From Arthrobacter sp. C9C5 (lineage in GTDB: Bacteria; Actinomycetota; Actinomycetes; Actinomycetales; Micrococcaceae), in contig NZ_JABFMX010000011.1 in assembly GCF_013359735.1 (NCBI RefSeq), forward strand, positions 1-64,000: a stretch of DNA of 64,000 bases, written 5' to 3'. Shown piece by piece: positions 44,220 through 53,481 of this stretch (its first letter is position 1; each line of letters starts with the position of its first letter). The position numbers and the translations under genes were made by a program. The notes below the pieces were generated by a model that was given only the letters and a program-made list of their open reading frames with translations, was not told the DNA's origin and did not search any database.

Positions 44220-44231
44220 ATTAGACCTAAT
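44220..44231. promoter_or_regulatory. ATTAG/CTAAT palindrome upstream of sufS
   Basis: ATTAG-AC-CTAAT lies about 79-90 bp before the sufS ATG in an AT-rich patch that also holds GATAAT-like sequence on the minus strand. Read on the minus strand it contains TTAGGTCTAAT, which recalls one half of a DtxR/IdeR iron box. The match is partial. Confidence 0.35.
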
Positions 44232-44247
44232 TATCCCACGTTCCCGC

Positions 44248-44281
44248 GGCCCCTGGTTTCGACCGGCCGAAACCGGGGGCC
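44248..44281. terminator. Hairpin in the sufS/phosphatidyltransferase intergenic region
   Basis: GGCCCCTGGTTTCG at 44248-44261 pairs with 44268-44281 around a 6-nt loop with one internal mismatch. It lies between divergent genes, so it could be an insulating or attenuating structure rather than a normal terminator. Confidence 0.35.
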
Positions 44282-44381
44282 GGGTCAGGCGGTCCGCAGC
44301 TGCCGTCGCGGGACTGGGCGAAGGGCCCTAAAACTTCTGGATAGTAGCCGGAAACGTATAGTTCCCGCCGTTGCGGCCCGC

Positions 44382-44387
44382 TACGAT
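44382..44387 (+). promoter_or_regulatory. -10 element upstream of the phosphatidyltransferase gene
   Basis: TACGAT at 44382-44387 is followed by 6 nt and an ATG at 44394, the leaderless spacing seen at other genes in this window. A good -35 was not found. Confidence 0.4.
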
Positions 44388-44393
44388 GACTTC

Positions 44394-44462
44394 ATGCCAC
44401 CGACAATCGCAGCATCCGCGCTCCGGAATTTGGCAGTTACCGAGGTTTCGCCGTGCAGGTAG
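44394..44462 (+). CDS. Candidate leaderless upstream ORF, 22 residues
   Basis: The frame MPPTIAASALRNLAVTEVSPCR starts 6 nt after the TACGAT hexamer and stops at 44460-44462, overlapping the GTG start of the phosphatidyltransferase (44453) in another frame. The layout suggests re-initiation coupling. There is no independent proof that it is translated. Confidence 0.3.
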   Translation: MPPTIAASALRNLAVTEVSPCR

Positions 44463-45226
44463 GGCACACCCAGCCAACGCTGACCCGTTCCTCAACCCAC
44501 CGTCAATTGGTTCAGGCCTTGCGGTCAAAGCAGAAGACCTCCAAGGGCGCTTCTGCCTACGCGCGATACCTTAACCGTCCCGCGGGGCGCCATCTAGCCG
44601 CGCTGGCCTTCAAACTGCACCTGACGCCGAATGGAGTGACCGCGGTGAGCGCCCTGTGCAGTTTCGCGGGCATCGGCCTGATTGCTCTGGCTCCGGCCAC
44701 GGCGGTCAACAGCGTTCTAATAGCCTTGCTGCTCGTTCTGGGCTATGCCCTGGACTCGGCTGACGGCCAGCTTGCCCGGCTGCGCGGTGGCGGAAGCTTT
44801 GCTGGTGAGTGGTTGGACCACGTCGTCGACGCCGTCAAGATGGCGTCCCTCCATTTGGCCGTGCTGGTGGCCTGGTACCGGGGCTATGCCGAGAGCGCAG
44901 CGTGGCTGGTTGTTCCCCTGTTCTATCAGCTGCTGGCGGTCGTGCTGTTCTTCGCCATAATCCTGACTGACCAGATGCGGCGGGCGCACCGCGGCTCTGC
45001 GTCCATGCGGCTGGCAGGGGAAGGGAACTCGTCCTTCCTTTATTCCCTGGCCGTGTTGCCCACCGAGTACGGGGTGCTGTGCCTGGCGTTTTTCCTGTGG
45101 GCAGTCCCGCCCGTCTTTTCAATTGTTTATGCGGTCCTTTTCGGAATTAACGTGTGTTTTGTCCTGCTGGCGCTGCCCCGCTGGTATCGCGAAATGCGGA
45201 GTTACGACTCTGCTGATACGGCGTAG
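44453..45226 (+). CDS. CDP-alcohol phosphatidyltransferase family protein
   Basis: This protein of 257 residues reads from GTG 44453. It carries the family signature DG-x2-AR-x8-G-x3-D-x3-D at about residues 102-124 (DSADGQLARLRGGGSFAGEWLDHVVDAVK). About six TM helices are predicted. Members transfer a phospho-alcohol from a CDP-linked donor to an alcohol acceptor. The acceptor is unknown; its position beside the polysaccharide locus may indicate polyol-phosphate or lipid-anchor synthesis. Confidence 0.85.
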   Translation: MQVGHTQPTLTRSSTHRQLVQALRSKQKTSKGASAYARYLNRPAGRHLAALAFKLHLTPNGVTAVSALCSFAGIGLIALAPATAVNSVLIALLLVLGYALDSADGQLARLRGGGSFAGEWLDHVVDAVKMASLHLAVLVAWYRGYAESAAWLVVPLFYQLLAVVLFFAIILTDQMRRAHRGSASMRLAGEGNSSFLYSLAVLPTEYGVLCLAFFLWAVPPVFSIVYAVLFGINVCFVLLALPRWYREMRSYDSADTA

Positions 45227-45301
45227 GGATCGCGCCGGCGTCGCCCTCCGGCAACGGCCAGCTAAGCGCCGTCCCGATGCCGGTGTGCCCGACGTCCGGC
45301 G

Positions 45302-46273
45302 CTACTGCCGCACCGACTCTTGTAGCCGGTACCATTCCACAACCTCGGCTATGCCCTTCTCCAGCGGGATCCGGCTGCTCCAACCGGAGCCTGTAAGTTT
45401 GGAGACGTCCAGCAGCTTTTGCGGGGTCCCGTCAGGCTTGCCAGTGTCCCATTCCGTAGTACCGGAAAAGCCCACGGCATCCGATACCAACCCGGCCAGT
45501 TCGGCAATGCTGATATCGGTCCCGGTACCGATATTTACCTGCTCCGGGCCGTCATAGTGTTCCATCAGGTGCAGGCAGGCCTCGGCCATGTCGTCGACGT
45601 GCAGGAACTCCCGCCTCGGTGAACCGGTCCCCCAGTTGGTCACCGACGCGGAGCCAGCGGCCACCGCCTCCGCATAGCGGCGAATCAGGGCGGGCAGTAC
45701 GTGGGAGCCCTGCGGAGAAAAGTTATCGCCCGGGCCGTACAGGTTCGTAGGCATGGCCGAAATCCACGCCAGCCCGTGCTGGCGCCGGATTGCTTGGACG
45801 TGGAGGATGCCGGCAATTTTCGCAATGGCATAGGCGTCGTTGGTTGGTTCCAGGTGACCGGTCAGGAGGTACTCTTCCCTGATGGGCTGGGCCGCCAACT
45901 TGGGGTAGATACAGGAGGACCCCAGGAAAAGTAGCCGCTCGACTCCCATTTCCTTGGCTGCATCCAGCACGTTGACCTGGATCTGGAGGTTCTCGCTCAG
46001 AAAATCCGCAGGATACGTGTTGTTGGCGAGGATTCCGCCGACCTTTGCAGCTGCCAGGATCACGTAGCGCGGCTGCACCTTTCGAATGTAAGCGAACGTT
46101 GCGCTCCGGTCCTTCAGATCGAGCTCGCTGGAGGTGCGGCCGACCAACTGGGTGAACCCTTCGCGTTCGAGGGACCGCCAGAGCGCCGAGCCGGCCAGGC
46201 CCCGGTGCCCGGCCACGTAGAAAGTGGAGTCCCGGTCCAGCGGGCCGGGTGTGAAGCCGGAGCTGTTAGTCAT
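45302..46273 (-). CDS. fcl: GDP-L-fucose synthase
   Basis: This 323-residue epimerase/reductase converts GDP-4-keto-6-deoxymannose to GDP-L-fucose with NADPH. Motifs: [16 protein letters not shown], the catalytic Cys in LGSSCIYPK (about 115), the Tyr/Lys pair in [11 protein letters not shown] (about 142-146) and [23 protein letters not shown]. Its start overlaps the end of gmd by 8 nt, so the two act as a pair supplying a fucose donor to the polysaccharide cluster. Confidence 0.94.
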   Translation of the reverse strand: MTNSSGFTPGPLDRDSTFYVAGHRGLAGSALWRSLEREGFTQLVGRTSSELDLKDRSATFAYIRKVQPRYVILAAAKVGGILANNTYPADFLSENLQIQVNVLDAAKEMGVERLLFLGSSCIYPKLAAQPIREEYLLTGHLEPTNDAYAIAKIAGILHVQAIRRQHGLAWISAMPTNLYGPGDNFSPQGSHVLPALIRRYAEAVAAGSASVTNWGTGSPRREFLHVDDMAEACLHLMEHYDGPEQVNIGTGTDISIAELAGLVSDAVGFSGTTEWDTGKPDGTPQKLLDVSKLTGSGWSSRIPLEKGIAEVVEWYRLQESVRQ

Positions 46274-47300
46274 CCCCGTTCACCCAGCTGCCAAGATCCA
46301 CGGAGTCGATCCAGCCGCCCGGATGCTTCAAGGCCTCGATGTCGGCTTCGACCATGAGCCGGGCAAGCTCAGGAGTCTCCACGGTCGCTTTCCATCCAAG
46401 TTTTTCCCGCGCCTTAGACGCATCGCCCACCAGGGCATCCACCTCGGTGGGGCGCAGGTAGCGCTCGTCAAATTCCACATGGTCCTCCCAGTTGAGGCCA
46501 GCGTGGCTGAAGGCGATCTGTAGGAAATCACGGACGGTATAGGCGGCCCCCGTTGCCAGCACAAAGTCATCGGGCTCGTCAGCCTGGAGCATCCGCCACA
46601 TACCCTCGACGTATTCGGCGGCGTAGCCCCAGTCACGGACGGCATCCAGGTTGCCCATGTAGAGGGTGTCCTGTCGTCCGGCGCTGATGGCGGCCACAGC
46701 CCGCGTGATCTTGCGGGTGACGAAGGTTTCGCCTCGCCGGGGCGATTCGTGGTTGAACAGAATGCCGTTGACCGCGTACATCCCGTAGGCTTCCCGGTAA
46801 TTCTTGGTGACCCAGTAGCTGTAGACCTTGGCAGCCCCGTACGGTGACCGGGGGTAGAAGGGCGTATCTTCACTTTGCGGCGGCGGCGTTGCCCCGAACA
46901 TCTCAGAGGAAGATGCTTGGTAGTAGCGGGTGTCGATTCCCGCCAGCCGTACGGCTTCCAGCATCCGGACCGAGCCGACGCCGGTCGTATCTGCGGTATG
47001 CTCCGGCTCGTCAAAAGAAACGCGGACGTGGGATTGGGCGGCCAGGTTGTAAACCTCGTCGGGTTTGATTTTGGCTATCAAGGTGACAAGCCTTGCCCCG
47101 TCGCTAAGATCCCCGTAATGAAGGAAGAGTTTGGCGGTCGGGTCATGCGGATCCACATACAGGTGTTCTATCCGCACAGTGTTAAACGTTGAAGCCCTTC
47201 TAATGAGGCCGTGGACTTCGTAACCCTTCCGCAAAAGGAGTTCGGCCAAATATGAGCCGTCCTGCCCAGTAATACCGGTGATAAGCGCACGTTTGGTCAA
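46266..47300 (-). CDS. gmd: GDP-mannose 4,6-dehydratase
   Basis: This 344-residue enzyme makes GDP-4-keto-6-deoxymannose. Motifs: [107 protein letters not shown]. It precedes fcl with an 8-nt overlap. The 150-bp spacer up to the beta-helix gene at 47452 holds no gene I can see and probably contains its promoter. Confidence 0.95.
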   Translation of the reverse strand: MTKRALITGITGQDGSYLAELLLRKGYEVHGLIRRASTFNTVRIEHLYVDPHDPTAKLFLHYGDLSDGARLVTLIAKIKPDEVYNLAAQSHVRVSFDEPEHTADTTGVGSVRMLEAVRLAGIDTRYYQASSSEMFGATPPPQSEDTPFYPRSPYGAAKVYSYWVTKNYREAYGMYAVNGILFNHESPRRGETFVTRKITRAVAAISAGRQDTLYMGNLDAVRDWGYAAEYVEGMWRMLQADEPDDFVLATGAAYTVRDFLQIAFSHAGLNWEDHVEFDERYLRPTEVDALVGDASKAREKLGWKATVETPELARLMVEADIEALKHPGGWIDSVDLGSWVNGDD

Positions 47301-47451
47301 CAGGTCCCCCGCCAGGTCTCGAACGATTGTGAAGGCAAATGCCTGGACCCCGGGAAGGGGGCCAGGACATCCGTGCTGTCAGGATAGATGACTTGGATCA
47401 CAGTTGCGAGCAAAATTTCATACTAAATTTGCGCCCGTTCACCAGCTACGG

Positions 47452-49011
47452 CTAGCCGGTCCGCAGCAATTTTCCGTGGCGCTCCTGTCCCGCGCTTTGG
47501 AATGAGGCGAACGTCATGTACGACTTATTCCACGAGAACCGCCTGGCGGCGGCATCCATCCGGTAGGTGTTGTAGTCAAAGCGGTTGTTCTTGGCGTGGT
47601 AGTAGGTCGCCGGGGAAACAGGTGACAAGGTACCCAGGCCCTGGACGCCCTCGCCCGGCCGCGTCCCCGTGGCGAGCGTTACATCGTTGTGGTGGACGTT
47701 GAGGTTGTGCAGATCCCAAGCGCCATAGGAGCCGCTGCCGCGGTTGCGCATTTGGGCGGCGATCCCGTTCTGGTTCTTCCCAAGGATGTTTTGCCGGATC
47801 TCAACATCGGGTGAGGAATTGACGTTAATGGCGGCCACGGCGTACAGCGAGTAGTCGCTTCCGCGTCCGTCGCCGGCCGCCAGGCCGTAGCCGTTACCGG
47901 CCAGCCTGTTGTCGCTGATAAGCGCCTTGTAGCTGATCTCGTACCGGATTCCATCGGCGTAATTGTTATTGATGGAGTTCCCGAGAATTGTGGCGTTCAT
48001 GTTGTTGATATCAAACCAGGTGCCGGTTCCCCGGTTGTCGTGGACGTTGTTACCGCGGAACATCACACTATTTGAGTAGGTTGCCTTAAACCCTCCGGAT
48101 TCCCAGTCGGCACCCCAATAGCCGGCCGTGTTGTTCCTTGCGATCTCATTGTTCTCGACGATGGTGTTGTTCGACGCGTAGTGTCCCATGCCGAGCTGTC
48201 CATTCTCAATCATGGCGTTGTTCCGGATCCGGGCCCTGGCTGCATTCGCGAGCTGCAGGCCGATGGCATGGTTTCGCTTAAAAGTGCAGTTTTCAATGAC
48301 CCAGTCCGTTCCCCCTGCCACGACGGCACCTTTCTGGGAAGGACTGGCAAACTGGGTGAACGTAAGGCCGCTGAGGGTGACGCCGGAAACCGAGGAATTG
48401 ATGGCGTGGGGGGTGCGTGCGACCTCCAGGGTTGCATTGGCGGGGTCGCTGCCCAACCATGTGCGATTGGTCGTGTAGTCCTGGAAGAAACCGTTCGGGC
48501 GCAGATCTGCGAGCCGCATGGAACGCTTCAGCGGCACACCGTTCCGGTACACCTGCTCCCGCTTTCGACACGGGTTGGCAGCCGCGCCGCTATTCACCTC
48601 ACACTGTCCCGAATCGGAATAGGCTGCCGGCAGCAGGCCGTTTTTGTACCAGCGGGCCTGGGACCCATCCTTGACCCATCCCGTGACAACTTTCGAGCCC
48701 TTAATCACAGCGGTCCCCGCGCCGCCCAGCGCCAGCAATTTCTGGCCTCGTTTGGGGCTGAGGGCGCTGCTGATGCGGAACGTACCGGCCGGAACGCCGA
48801 TCCGTGCGCCTTCCGGAGCGGCGTTGATCACCGCTTGGATGGATCCGCCAGCCGGAACGGTGGCGTCCACCACCGGCGTCGCGGCAGGCGACGCCGTTAC
48901 GGGTCCAAGGCTGATTCCAGCCACGAGCGCAACGACGGCAACGGCACGTCTGCCCCGTCCGGGACGGAGCCGTTTCATGCCGGGCACGGGTGTGAGCGGG
49001 GGGAATTCCAT
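47452..49011 (-). CDS. Secreted right-handed parallel beta-helix protein
   Basis: This protein of 519 residues starts at ATG 49011; ATG 48978 (MKRLRPGRG) is a plausible alternative because the signal peptide (RRAVAVVALVAGISLGPVTASPAA) follows directly. After a short entry segment (VPAGGSIQAVINAAPEGARIGVPAGTFRI) the body has short Asn-rich repeats (RNNAMIENGQLGMG, NNTIVENNEIARNN, RGNNVHDNRGTG, ILGNSINNNYADG, ISDNRLAGNGYG), a pectate-lyase-like/PbH1 fold. Such proteins bind, cleave or epimerise polysaccharides. It is closely related to the next gene, especially in the GADWESGG and GIRYEIS segments. Confidence 0.82.
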   Translation of the reverse strand: MEFPPLTPVPGMKRLRPGRGRRAVAVVALVAGISLGPVTASPAATPVVDATVPAGGSIQAVINAAPEGARIGVPAGTFRISSALSPKRGQKLLALGGAGTAVIKGSKVVTGWVKDGSQARWYKNGLLPAAYSDSGQCEVNSGAAANPCRKREQVYRNGVPLKRSMRLADLRPNGFFQDYTTNRTWLGSDPANATLEVARTPHAINSSVSGVTLSGLTFTQFASPSQKGAVVAGGTDWVIENCTFKRNHAIGLQLANAARARIRNNAMIENGQLGMGHYASNNTIVENNEIARNNTAGYWGADWESGGFKATYSNSVMFRGNNVHDNRGTGTWFDINNMNATILGNSINNNYADGIRYEISYKALISDNRLAGNGYGLAAGDGRGSDYSLYAVAAINVNSSPDVEIRQNILGKNQNGIAAQMRNRGSGSYGAWDLHNLNVHHNDVTLATGTRPGEGVQGLGTLSPVSPATYYHAKNNRFDYNTYRMDAAARRFSWNKSYMTFASFQSAGQERHGKLLRTG

Positions 49012-49213
49012 GAGAAATTTCTTTCTGTTGATGAGCCCAACCGGTACGCCGTACGCCGCGACTCCCCCAGCGAAAATCGCGGCATGGGCATGCTAAGGGC
49101 ATTACGTTTGGACACTCTAGCAACCCGTGGCTGCATGACAACCGCCTATTGGTTCGTGACCGGTGGTCGGCAGTTCGGACCGCCGAGTGGCGAAATGAGC
49201 CGTGGCCGACGAC

Positions 49214-50710
49214 TCAGCCCGGAACGGCCTCTCCGGTGGAGTCGTATCCAGAACCCTGCCAAGCTTTGAAATCCACGGTCCCGCCGTTGACATTAAACTT
49301 GCTCGCGTTGATGTCCTCGAGAATGTACCGGTTGCTTTGGATTTCGATGCGACGCATGTCCGGCGGACGCGTCAGGGCGCCCGACTCGACGTAGCCAGTG
49401 GTCGCTGTGGCCGGGGAGCCAAGGTCGATGAGGTTTCCCTCCACCCGCACCATGTCGAGGACGTATTCACCCCACGGCCCGTTGCCCCGGGGCCTGGCCT
49501 GGAGCCCGATTCCGTTGAGGTTGCCGGCGAGGGTATTTCTCTCAATCGTGACGTCGCTGCTGGTGTTCACGGTGATGCCCGCTCCGGTGAGCAGGCCGGT
49601 TCCGCGCCCCCGCTTCAGGCCCAGTCCGTTGCCCGTCACGGTGTTGCCGGCGATGCGCCCGTTTCGGCTGATTTCATACCGAATGCCACAGGCCGCGTTT
49701 CCGCCGATTTCATTGTCAATGATGGCGACGCCATCTCCGGCAATGTCTACCCAAACGCCGACGCCGAGATTGTTGGACACGTCATTGTTGCTGATAGCAG
49801 AGGACGATCTTGTCACCTTGATACCGCCGGCTTCCCAGTCAGCGCGCCAAAACTCCGCAGTGTTGTTATTGCGAATTCTGTTGTTGTCGATGCGGCCCCC
49901 CTGGGAGCGGTACTGCCCTAGGCCCATCTGCCCGTTTGCCGTTATGGAATTCCCCGTCACGTGCGCATTGTCGGCCTGTGCAATCATGACACCGACCCCA
50001 TGATTTGCGGTGATAGTGGAATTCTGGACAGTCCAGTCGTTGCCCTCAACCACAATGGCACCCTGCTGGGCCAGGTTCGCGAATCCGCGAACGGTCAGAT
50101 TCTCGATGACAACTCCGGGTGCGTTGGAGGCGATAGCCGTCCTGGTACGGGCCAGAGTCGGAGCACGCCCAGCCGGGTCCTGCCCGAGATACACGATATT
50201 GGCAGCATAATCAGCATAGAAGGTGGTCGCGTCGACGGCGCCCTTTGTCATGACGCGACGTACAGGTTTGCCGTCCAAGAAGAGGTCCTCGGCGACCTGG
50301 CACGGCTTGGAATGCGTGTCCTCACACTGTCCGGATTTCTCGTAATCAGGCGGCAAATAGCCCCGGGCCGCCCAGACGGTTCCTTCCGGTTCCCATCGTT
50401 CCAGGGGGACGTCGCCTGCCAGCACTGTCTTATCACTCCCCCGGAGGGTTTGAGATGCCTTGGGCCGGACGGCATGGGCCAGTTCGAACCTCCCCGGGCC
50501 CAGGCAGATTACGGCGCCCTCAGGCTGATCCTCTACCCGGGCGGCCAGATCTGCTCCGGGTTCCACCGCAGCAGTGCAGGGTGCCGCAGCGGCCGCCCGC
50601 GGGGGTGCTGTTGGCGGCGTCGTCGAATTGGCCGGGCTGCAGCCGCCCAGTGCCAAAGGAAGCGCCAACAACAACAAAGCGCCCGGATTCCTCCGTCCGG
50701 CACGGATCAT
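49214..50710 (-). CDS. Beta-helix lipoprotein, paralogue of the preceding gene
   Basis: This 498-residue protein starts at ATG 50710 (AGAGGGG 6 nt upstream). The signal MIRAGRRNPGALLLLALPLALGGC carries a lipobox (LGGC), so it should be lipid-anchored. A Thr/Pro/Ala linker leads to the same beta-helix layout as the gene at 47452, with Asn-rich turns (ITANHGVGV, NSITANGQMGLG, NNDVSNNLGVG, NEIGGNAACGIRYEIS, NTVTGNGLGL). Both proteins share EKSGQCED-like/SDSGQCEV Cys loops and RADWEAGG/GADWESGG. It is divergent from the glycosyltransferase at 50799. Confidence 0.82.
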   Translation of the reverse strand: MIRAGRRNPGALLLLALPLALGGCSPANSTTPPTAPPRAAAAAPCTAAVEPGADLAARVEDQPEGAVICLGPGRFELAHAVRPKASQTLRGSDKTVLAGDVPLERWEPEGTVWAARGYLPPDYEKSGQCEDTHSKPCQVAEDLFLDGKPVRRVMTKGAVDATTFYADYAANIVYLGQDPAGRAPTLARTRTAIASNAPGVVIENLTVRGFANLAQQGAIVVEGNDWTVQNSTITANHGVGVMIAQADNAHVTGNSITANGQMGLGQYRSQGGRIDNNRIRNNNTAEFWRADWEAGGIKVTRSSSAISNNDVSNNLGVGVWVDIAGDGVAIIDNEIGGNAACGIRYEISRNGRIAGNTVTGNGLGLKRGRGTGLLTGAGITVNTSSDVTIERNTLAGNLNGIGLQARPRGNGPWGEYVLDMVRVEGNLIDLGSPATATTGYVESGALTRPPDMRRIEIQSNRYILEDINASKFNVNGGTVDFKAWQGSGYDSTGEAVPG

Positions 50711-50798
50711 GTCGACCCCTCTCTGGCAAGAACGGAACCGATCCGGTAGCATCCGACCTAATTCCAAGCTAATTCGGCCATCTAGTGAACGGAACGAA

Positions 50799-51986
50799 TT
50801 GCGAGTCTTGTTGGTCCATAATCGCTACCGTTCGGATCATCCTAGCGGAGAGGACATGGTAGTAGACCAGGAGCGGAAGCTTCTTGAGGATGCCGGCCAT
50901 GAGGTTGGCGAATACGGCCGCCGCAGCGACGACATTTCGGCCATGTCGCTCGCACGCAAAGCAGAACTGCCGCTGCGGGTCACGTGGTCCATTCAGGACC
51001 AAGTGGCGGTGAAGAACGAGCTGGGGCGGGGACAATTCGACGTGATTCACCTGCACAATTCGTTTCCGCTGATTAGCCCGTCCATTTTGGCGGCGGCTCG
51101 TCAAGCGAATGTTCCCGTTGTCGCGACCCTGCATAACTACCGCCTTGTATGCGCCGCTGGCACGCTGTTGCGCGACGGCAAACCCTGCTTCAAATGCCTC
51201 CCCGGCTCACCGCTGCCGGCGATCACCCACGCTTGTTACCGCGACAGCCGCCTCGCCACCGCTCCGCTGGCGTTCTCGATCGGGATGCACCGGGCGCTGC
51301 AAACCTGGCCGCGGGGCGTCGACCGGTTCATCGTGATGAGCAAGTTTGCCCACGGCATCATGGCGCAGGCTGGCCTGCCGGCCGAGAGAATCACCATCAA
51401 GCCGCACTTCATTCCCGCTCCTGCCCGGGTCAGGGAAGGTCCAGGATCATATGGGCTGTACCTTGGACGGCTCTCCGTGGAAAAAGGAGTCTCGACCCTC
51501 ATCAAGGCGTGGGATCCATCGCTGGGTACGTTGATGATCGCGGGCGATGGTCCGTTGCGCCCGGAACTGGAGAAGCAGGCGGCCCGGCTTGGAACCTCCG
51601 TCCGCTTCCTCGGCGCGCTTGAGCGCGCAGCCGCCTTGGAATTGCTGCTGAACGCCCGCTATCTCGTCAACTCGTCGCGGGCATTTGAAACGTTCGGGTT
51701 AACCGTGATGGAAGCGTTTGCCCATGGCGTACCCGCCCTGGTGCCCAGGCAGGGGGTGTTTCCGGAACTTGTCCGTGACGGCGAGAACGGCTTCACGTTC
51801 GAGTCCGGCAACCCGGAGTCGCTGCGTGCGTCCTTGCACAAAATCAACGATCCAAAGGTATCGCTGCGAACTGGCGAGAAGGCCCGTCACGACTACCGTG
51901 CACTCTTCACCCCGGCAAGGAATCTGACCGCGCTTGAGGAAATTTACCGCGCCGTCATCGCGGCGAGGGCAACCGCCCGGTCCTGA
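50799..51986 (+). CDS. Glycosyltransferase family 4 protein
   Basis: This protein has 395 residues if begun at TTG 50799; ATG 50709 would add 30 unconserved residues and overlap the divergent gene. The family start RVLLVHNRYRSDHPSGEDMVVDQE favours the later codon. A GT-B fold is shown by VIHLHNSFPLISPS in the acceptor domain and by LYLGRLSVEKGVSTLIKAWD, MIAGDGPLRPELE, RFLGAL and the donor-binding SSRAFETFGLTVMEAFAHGVPALVPRQGVFPELV, with the usual E-x7-E spacing. It probably adds a sugar in polymer synthesis. It is the only plus-strand gene inside the locus and may be separately controlled. Confidence 0.85.
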   Translation: MRVLLVHNRYRSDHPSGEDMVVDQERKLLEDAGHEVGEYGRRSDDISAMSLARKAELPLRVTWSIQDQVAVKNELGRGQFDVIHLHNSFPLISPSILAAARQANVPVVATLHNYRLVCAAGTLLRDGKPCFKCLPGSPLPAITHACYRDSRLATAPLAFSIGMHRALQTWPRGVDRFIVMSKFAHGIMAQAGLPAERITIKPHFIPAPARVREGPGSYGLYLGRLSVEKGVSTLIKAWDPSLGTLMIAGDGPLRPELEKQAARLGTSVRFLGALERAAALELLLNARYLVNSSRAFETFGLTVMEAFAHGVPALVPRQGVFPELVRDGENGFTFESGNPESLRASLHKINDPKVSLRTGEKARHDYRALFTPARNLTALEEIYRAVIAARATARS

Positions 51987-52006
51987 CACCACGGGAAAAG
52001 GGTGTC
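51985..52006. terminator. Weak hairpin between convergent genes
   Basis: GACACC at 51985-51990 pairs with GGTGTC at 52001-52006. It lies directly at the end of the glycosyltransferase and 6 nt from the end of the convergent lipoprotein gene. The short stem makes the call weak. Confidence 0.3.
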
Positions 52007-52011
52007 CCGGT

Positions 52012-53481
52012 TCAGGTTACCTCGATGTGCCGGAACTCCACCGGCTGCCTGCCCAGATAGTTCTTATTTAGCCCGAAGTAGCCCCCGCGGTACGAGTCGT
52101 CCCGGGCGGCGGCGCTTACCACCGCTCCGTCGAGCCTGGCCACGGCAATCTCGCCGGGGCTGATATCCACTTGGAACCGCATCCAGGCACCGGCCTTAGG
52201 GGGATTCGAGCGCACCTCGGCCAAGAGTTTTCCATCCTGTGCTCCCTTGGCCCGGGCAAAGAGCCGAATAATACCGGTCGGATCCAACGTCAGATGGTAG
52301 CCAGCCACGGTGGCCGGCGCCGTGGGTCGGTACGGCTGATCGTTCGCCTGGCCAAAAGCAATTCCCGCGCTCCCTCGCAGTTCCGGAACGGCTATCGGCC
52401 ACCGCATGTCGAAGCACAGCGAGTAGTTGGGCTTCTTGACCGGGCACATCGATCCCATGGTGTAGCTGGAACTGGATTCGTTGTTGAGGCTGATCGAGGA
52501 GAAGCCGGGCTGCAACGTGGGCTGATAGGGCGCTGCCAGTATCCAGGGCAAATCGCCTGCCGCACGCACGCCGGTATCAAAGGCGTCCCGGGAGCTCGAC
52601 GGGGTGTCAGTGGAAACGTAGGGAAAATTAGAACACATCAGCCCGGTCACACCCAGGGCGGCCAAGCGGTCGCGCATCCACCGGGTGTGGACCTCCCAGC
52701 AGATCACAGGCTTTCCTAGGCCAACAAGCTTCTTGATTTCTGCGTCCGTGGCACCGTGATAGATGCCCAGGTAGTCAAAGCGCCCTGCGAATTCCGCAAA
52801 GCCGTTCCGGGCATCGTCGACAAAGTAGCCCCACGTTTTGTAGCCCCGCTCCTTGGCCTCGGCAAAGTGTTTGCCCGCCGCGGTCTGTTTCCACACGAAG
52901 TGCTTCGTGGAATCGGGATAACTGTCCATGAGGTCCAGCAGGGCAGCCGAGTTGGTGCCCTGCTTATCCTCAATGAAGATGACGTTTCTGGCCGCATGGG
53001 CATCCAGCACGTCCCTGAGCCGGGGTACAGGCTCAAGCGCAGCCTGGGGCCCGACCCATGGCCGGGCGTCGTTTCGCAAGGCGCTCAACTCCGCATACGT
53101 CACCTCGCTGATTTGCAGGTTCCGGCCCGTCATCCTTTTAGTGTTGAGGTCGTGATGGCAGACCAGCACCCCGTCGCTGGTGGCGCTGACAGAGACTTCA
53201 ATTGCCGTCGCACCGTTTTGGAGCGCCTGCGCGTAGGCAGCAGCCGTGTGTTCTGTCCAGTTGTCCCCGGAGCCACGATGGGCGATATGGAACGGCTTCG
53301 TCGCCATCAGGTCAGCCACGGTGCAGGACTGACGCGCCGGCTGTGGTGGAGCGGGTGTTGGACGAGGGCCAGGCGCGCCGCCGCAGGCCGACAGCAGGGC
53401 TGCGGTGCCGGCAGCGGCGAGCAGGTGCCGGCGGGACAGCCACTGCGCTCCGGGGCTTTCTTCAGGGGGTCTGCGGGACAA
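52012..53481 (-). CDS. Lipoprotein with GDPD-like domain and C-terminal beta-sandwich
   Basis: This protein has 489 residues from TTG 53481, 9 nt after GGAGG; GTG 53487 is another choice. The start is within the upstream glycosyltransferase (20-nt overlap). SRRHLLAAAGTAALLSAC is a lipoprotein/twin-arginine-like signal. Residues about 65-310 match glycerophosphodiester phosphodiesterases: IAHRGSGDNWTEHTAAAY, TAIEVSVSATSDGVLVCHHD, FIEDKQGT. In the usual E-x-D metal motif the Asp is replaced by Ser (EVS). The last about 170 residues look like a jelly-roll/LamG-type domain (GIIRLFARAKG, GAWMRFQVDISPGEIAVARLDG). It may act on polyol-phosphate polymers; the changed ligand makes catalysis uncertain. 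Confidence 0.78.
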   Translation of the reverse strand: MSRRPPEESPGAQWLSRRHLLAAAGTAALLSACGGAPGPRPTPAPPQPARQSCTVADLMATKPFHIAHRGSGDNWTEHTAAAYAQALQNGATAIEVSVSATSDGVLVCHHDLNTKRMTGRNLQISEVTYAELSALRNDARPWVGPQAALEPVPRLRDVLDAHAARNVIFIEDKQGTNSAALLDLMDSYPDSTKHFVWKQTAAGKHFAEAKERGYKTWGYFVDDARNGFAEFAGRFDYLGIYHGATDAEIKKLVGLGKPVICWEVHTRWMRDRLAALGVTGLMCSNFPYVSTDTPSSSRDAFDTGVRAAGDLPWILAAPYQPTLQPGFSSISLNNESSSSYTMGSMCPVKKPNYSLCFDMRWPIAVPELRGSAGIAFGQANDQPYRPTAPATVAGYHLTLDPTGIIRLFARAKGAQDGKLLAEVRSNPPKAGAWMRFQVDISPGEIAVARLDGAVVSAAARDDSYRGGYFGLNKNYLGRQPVEFRHIEVT

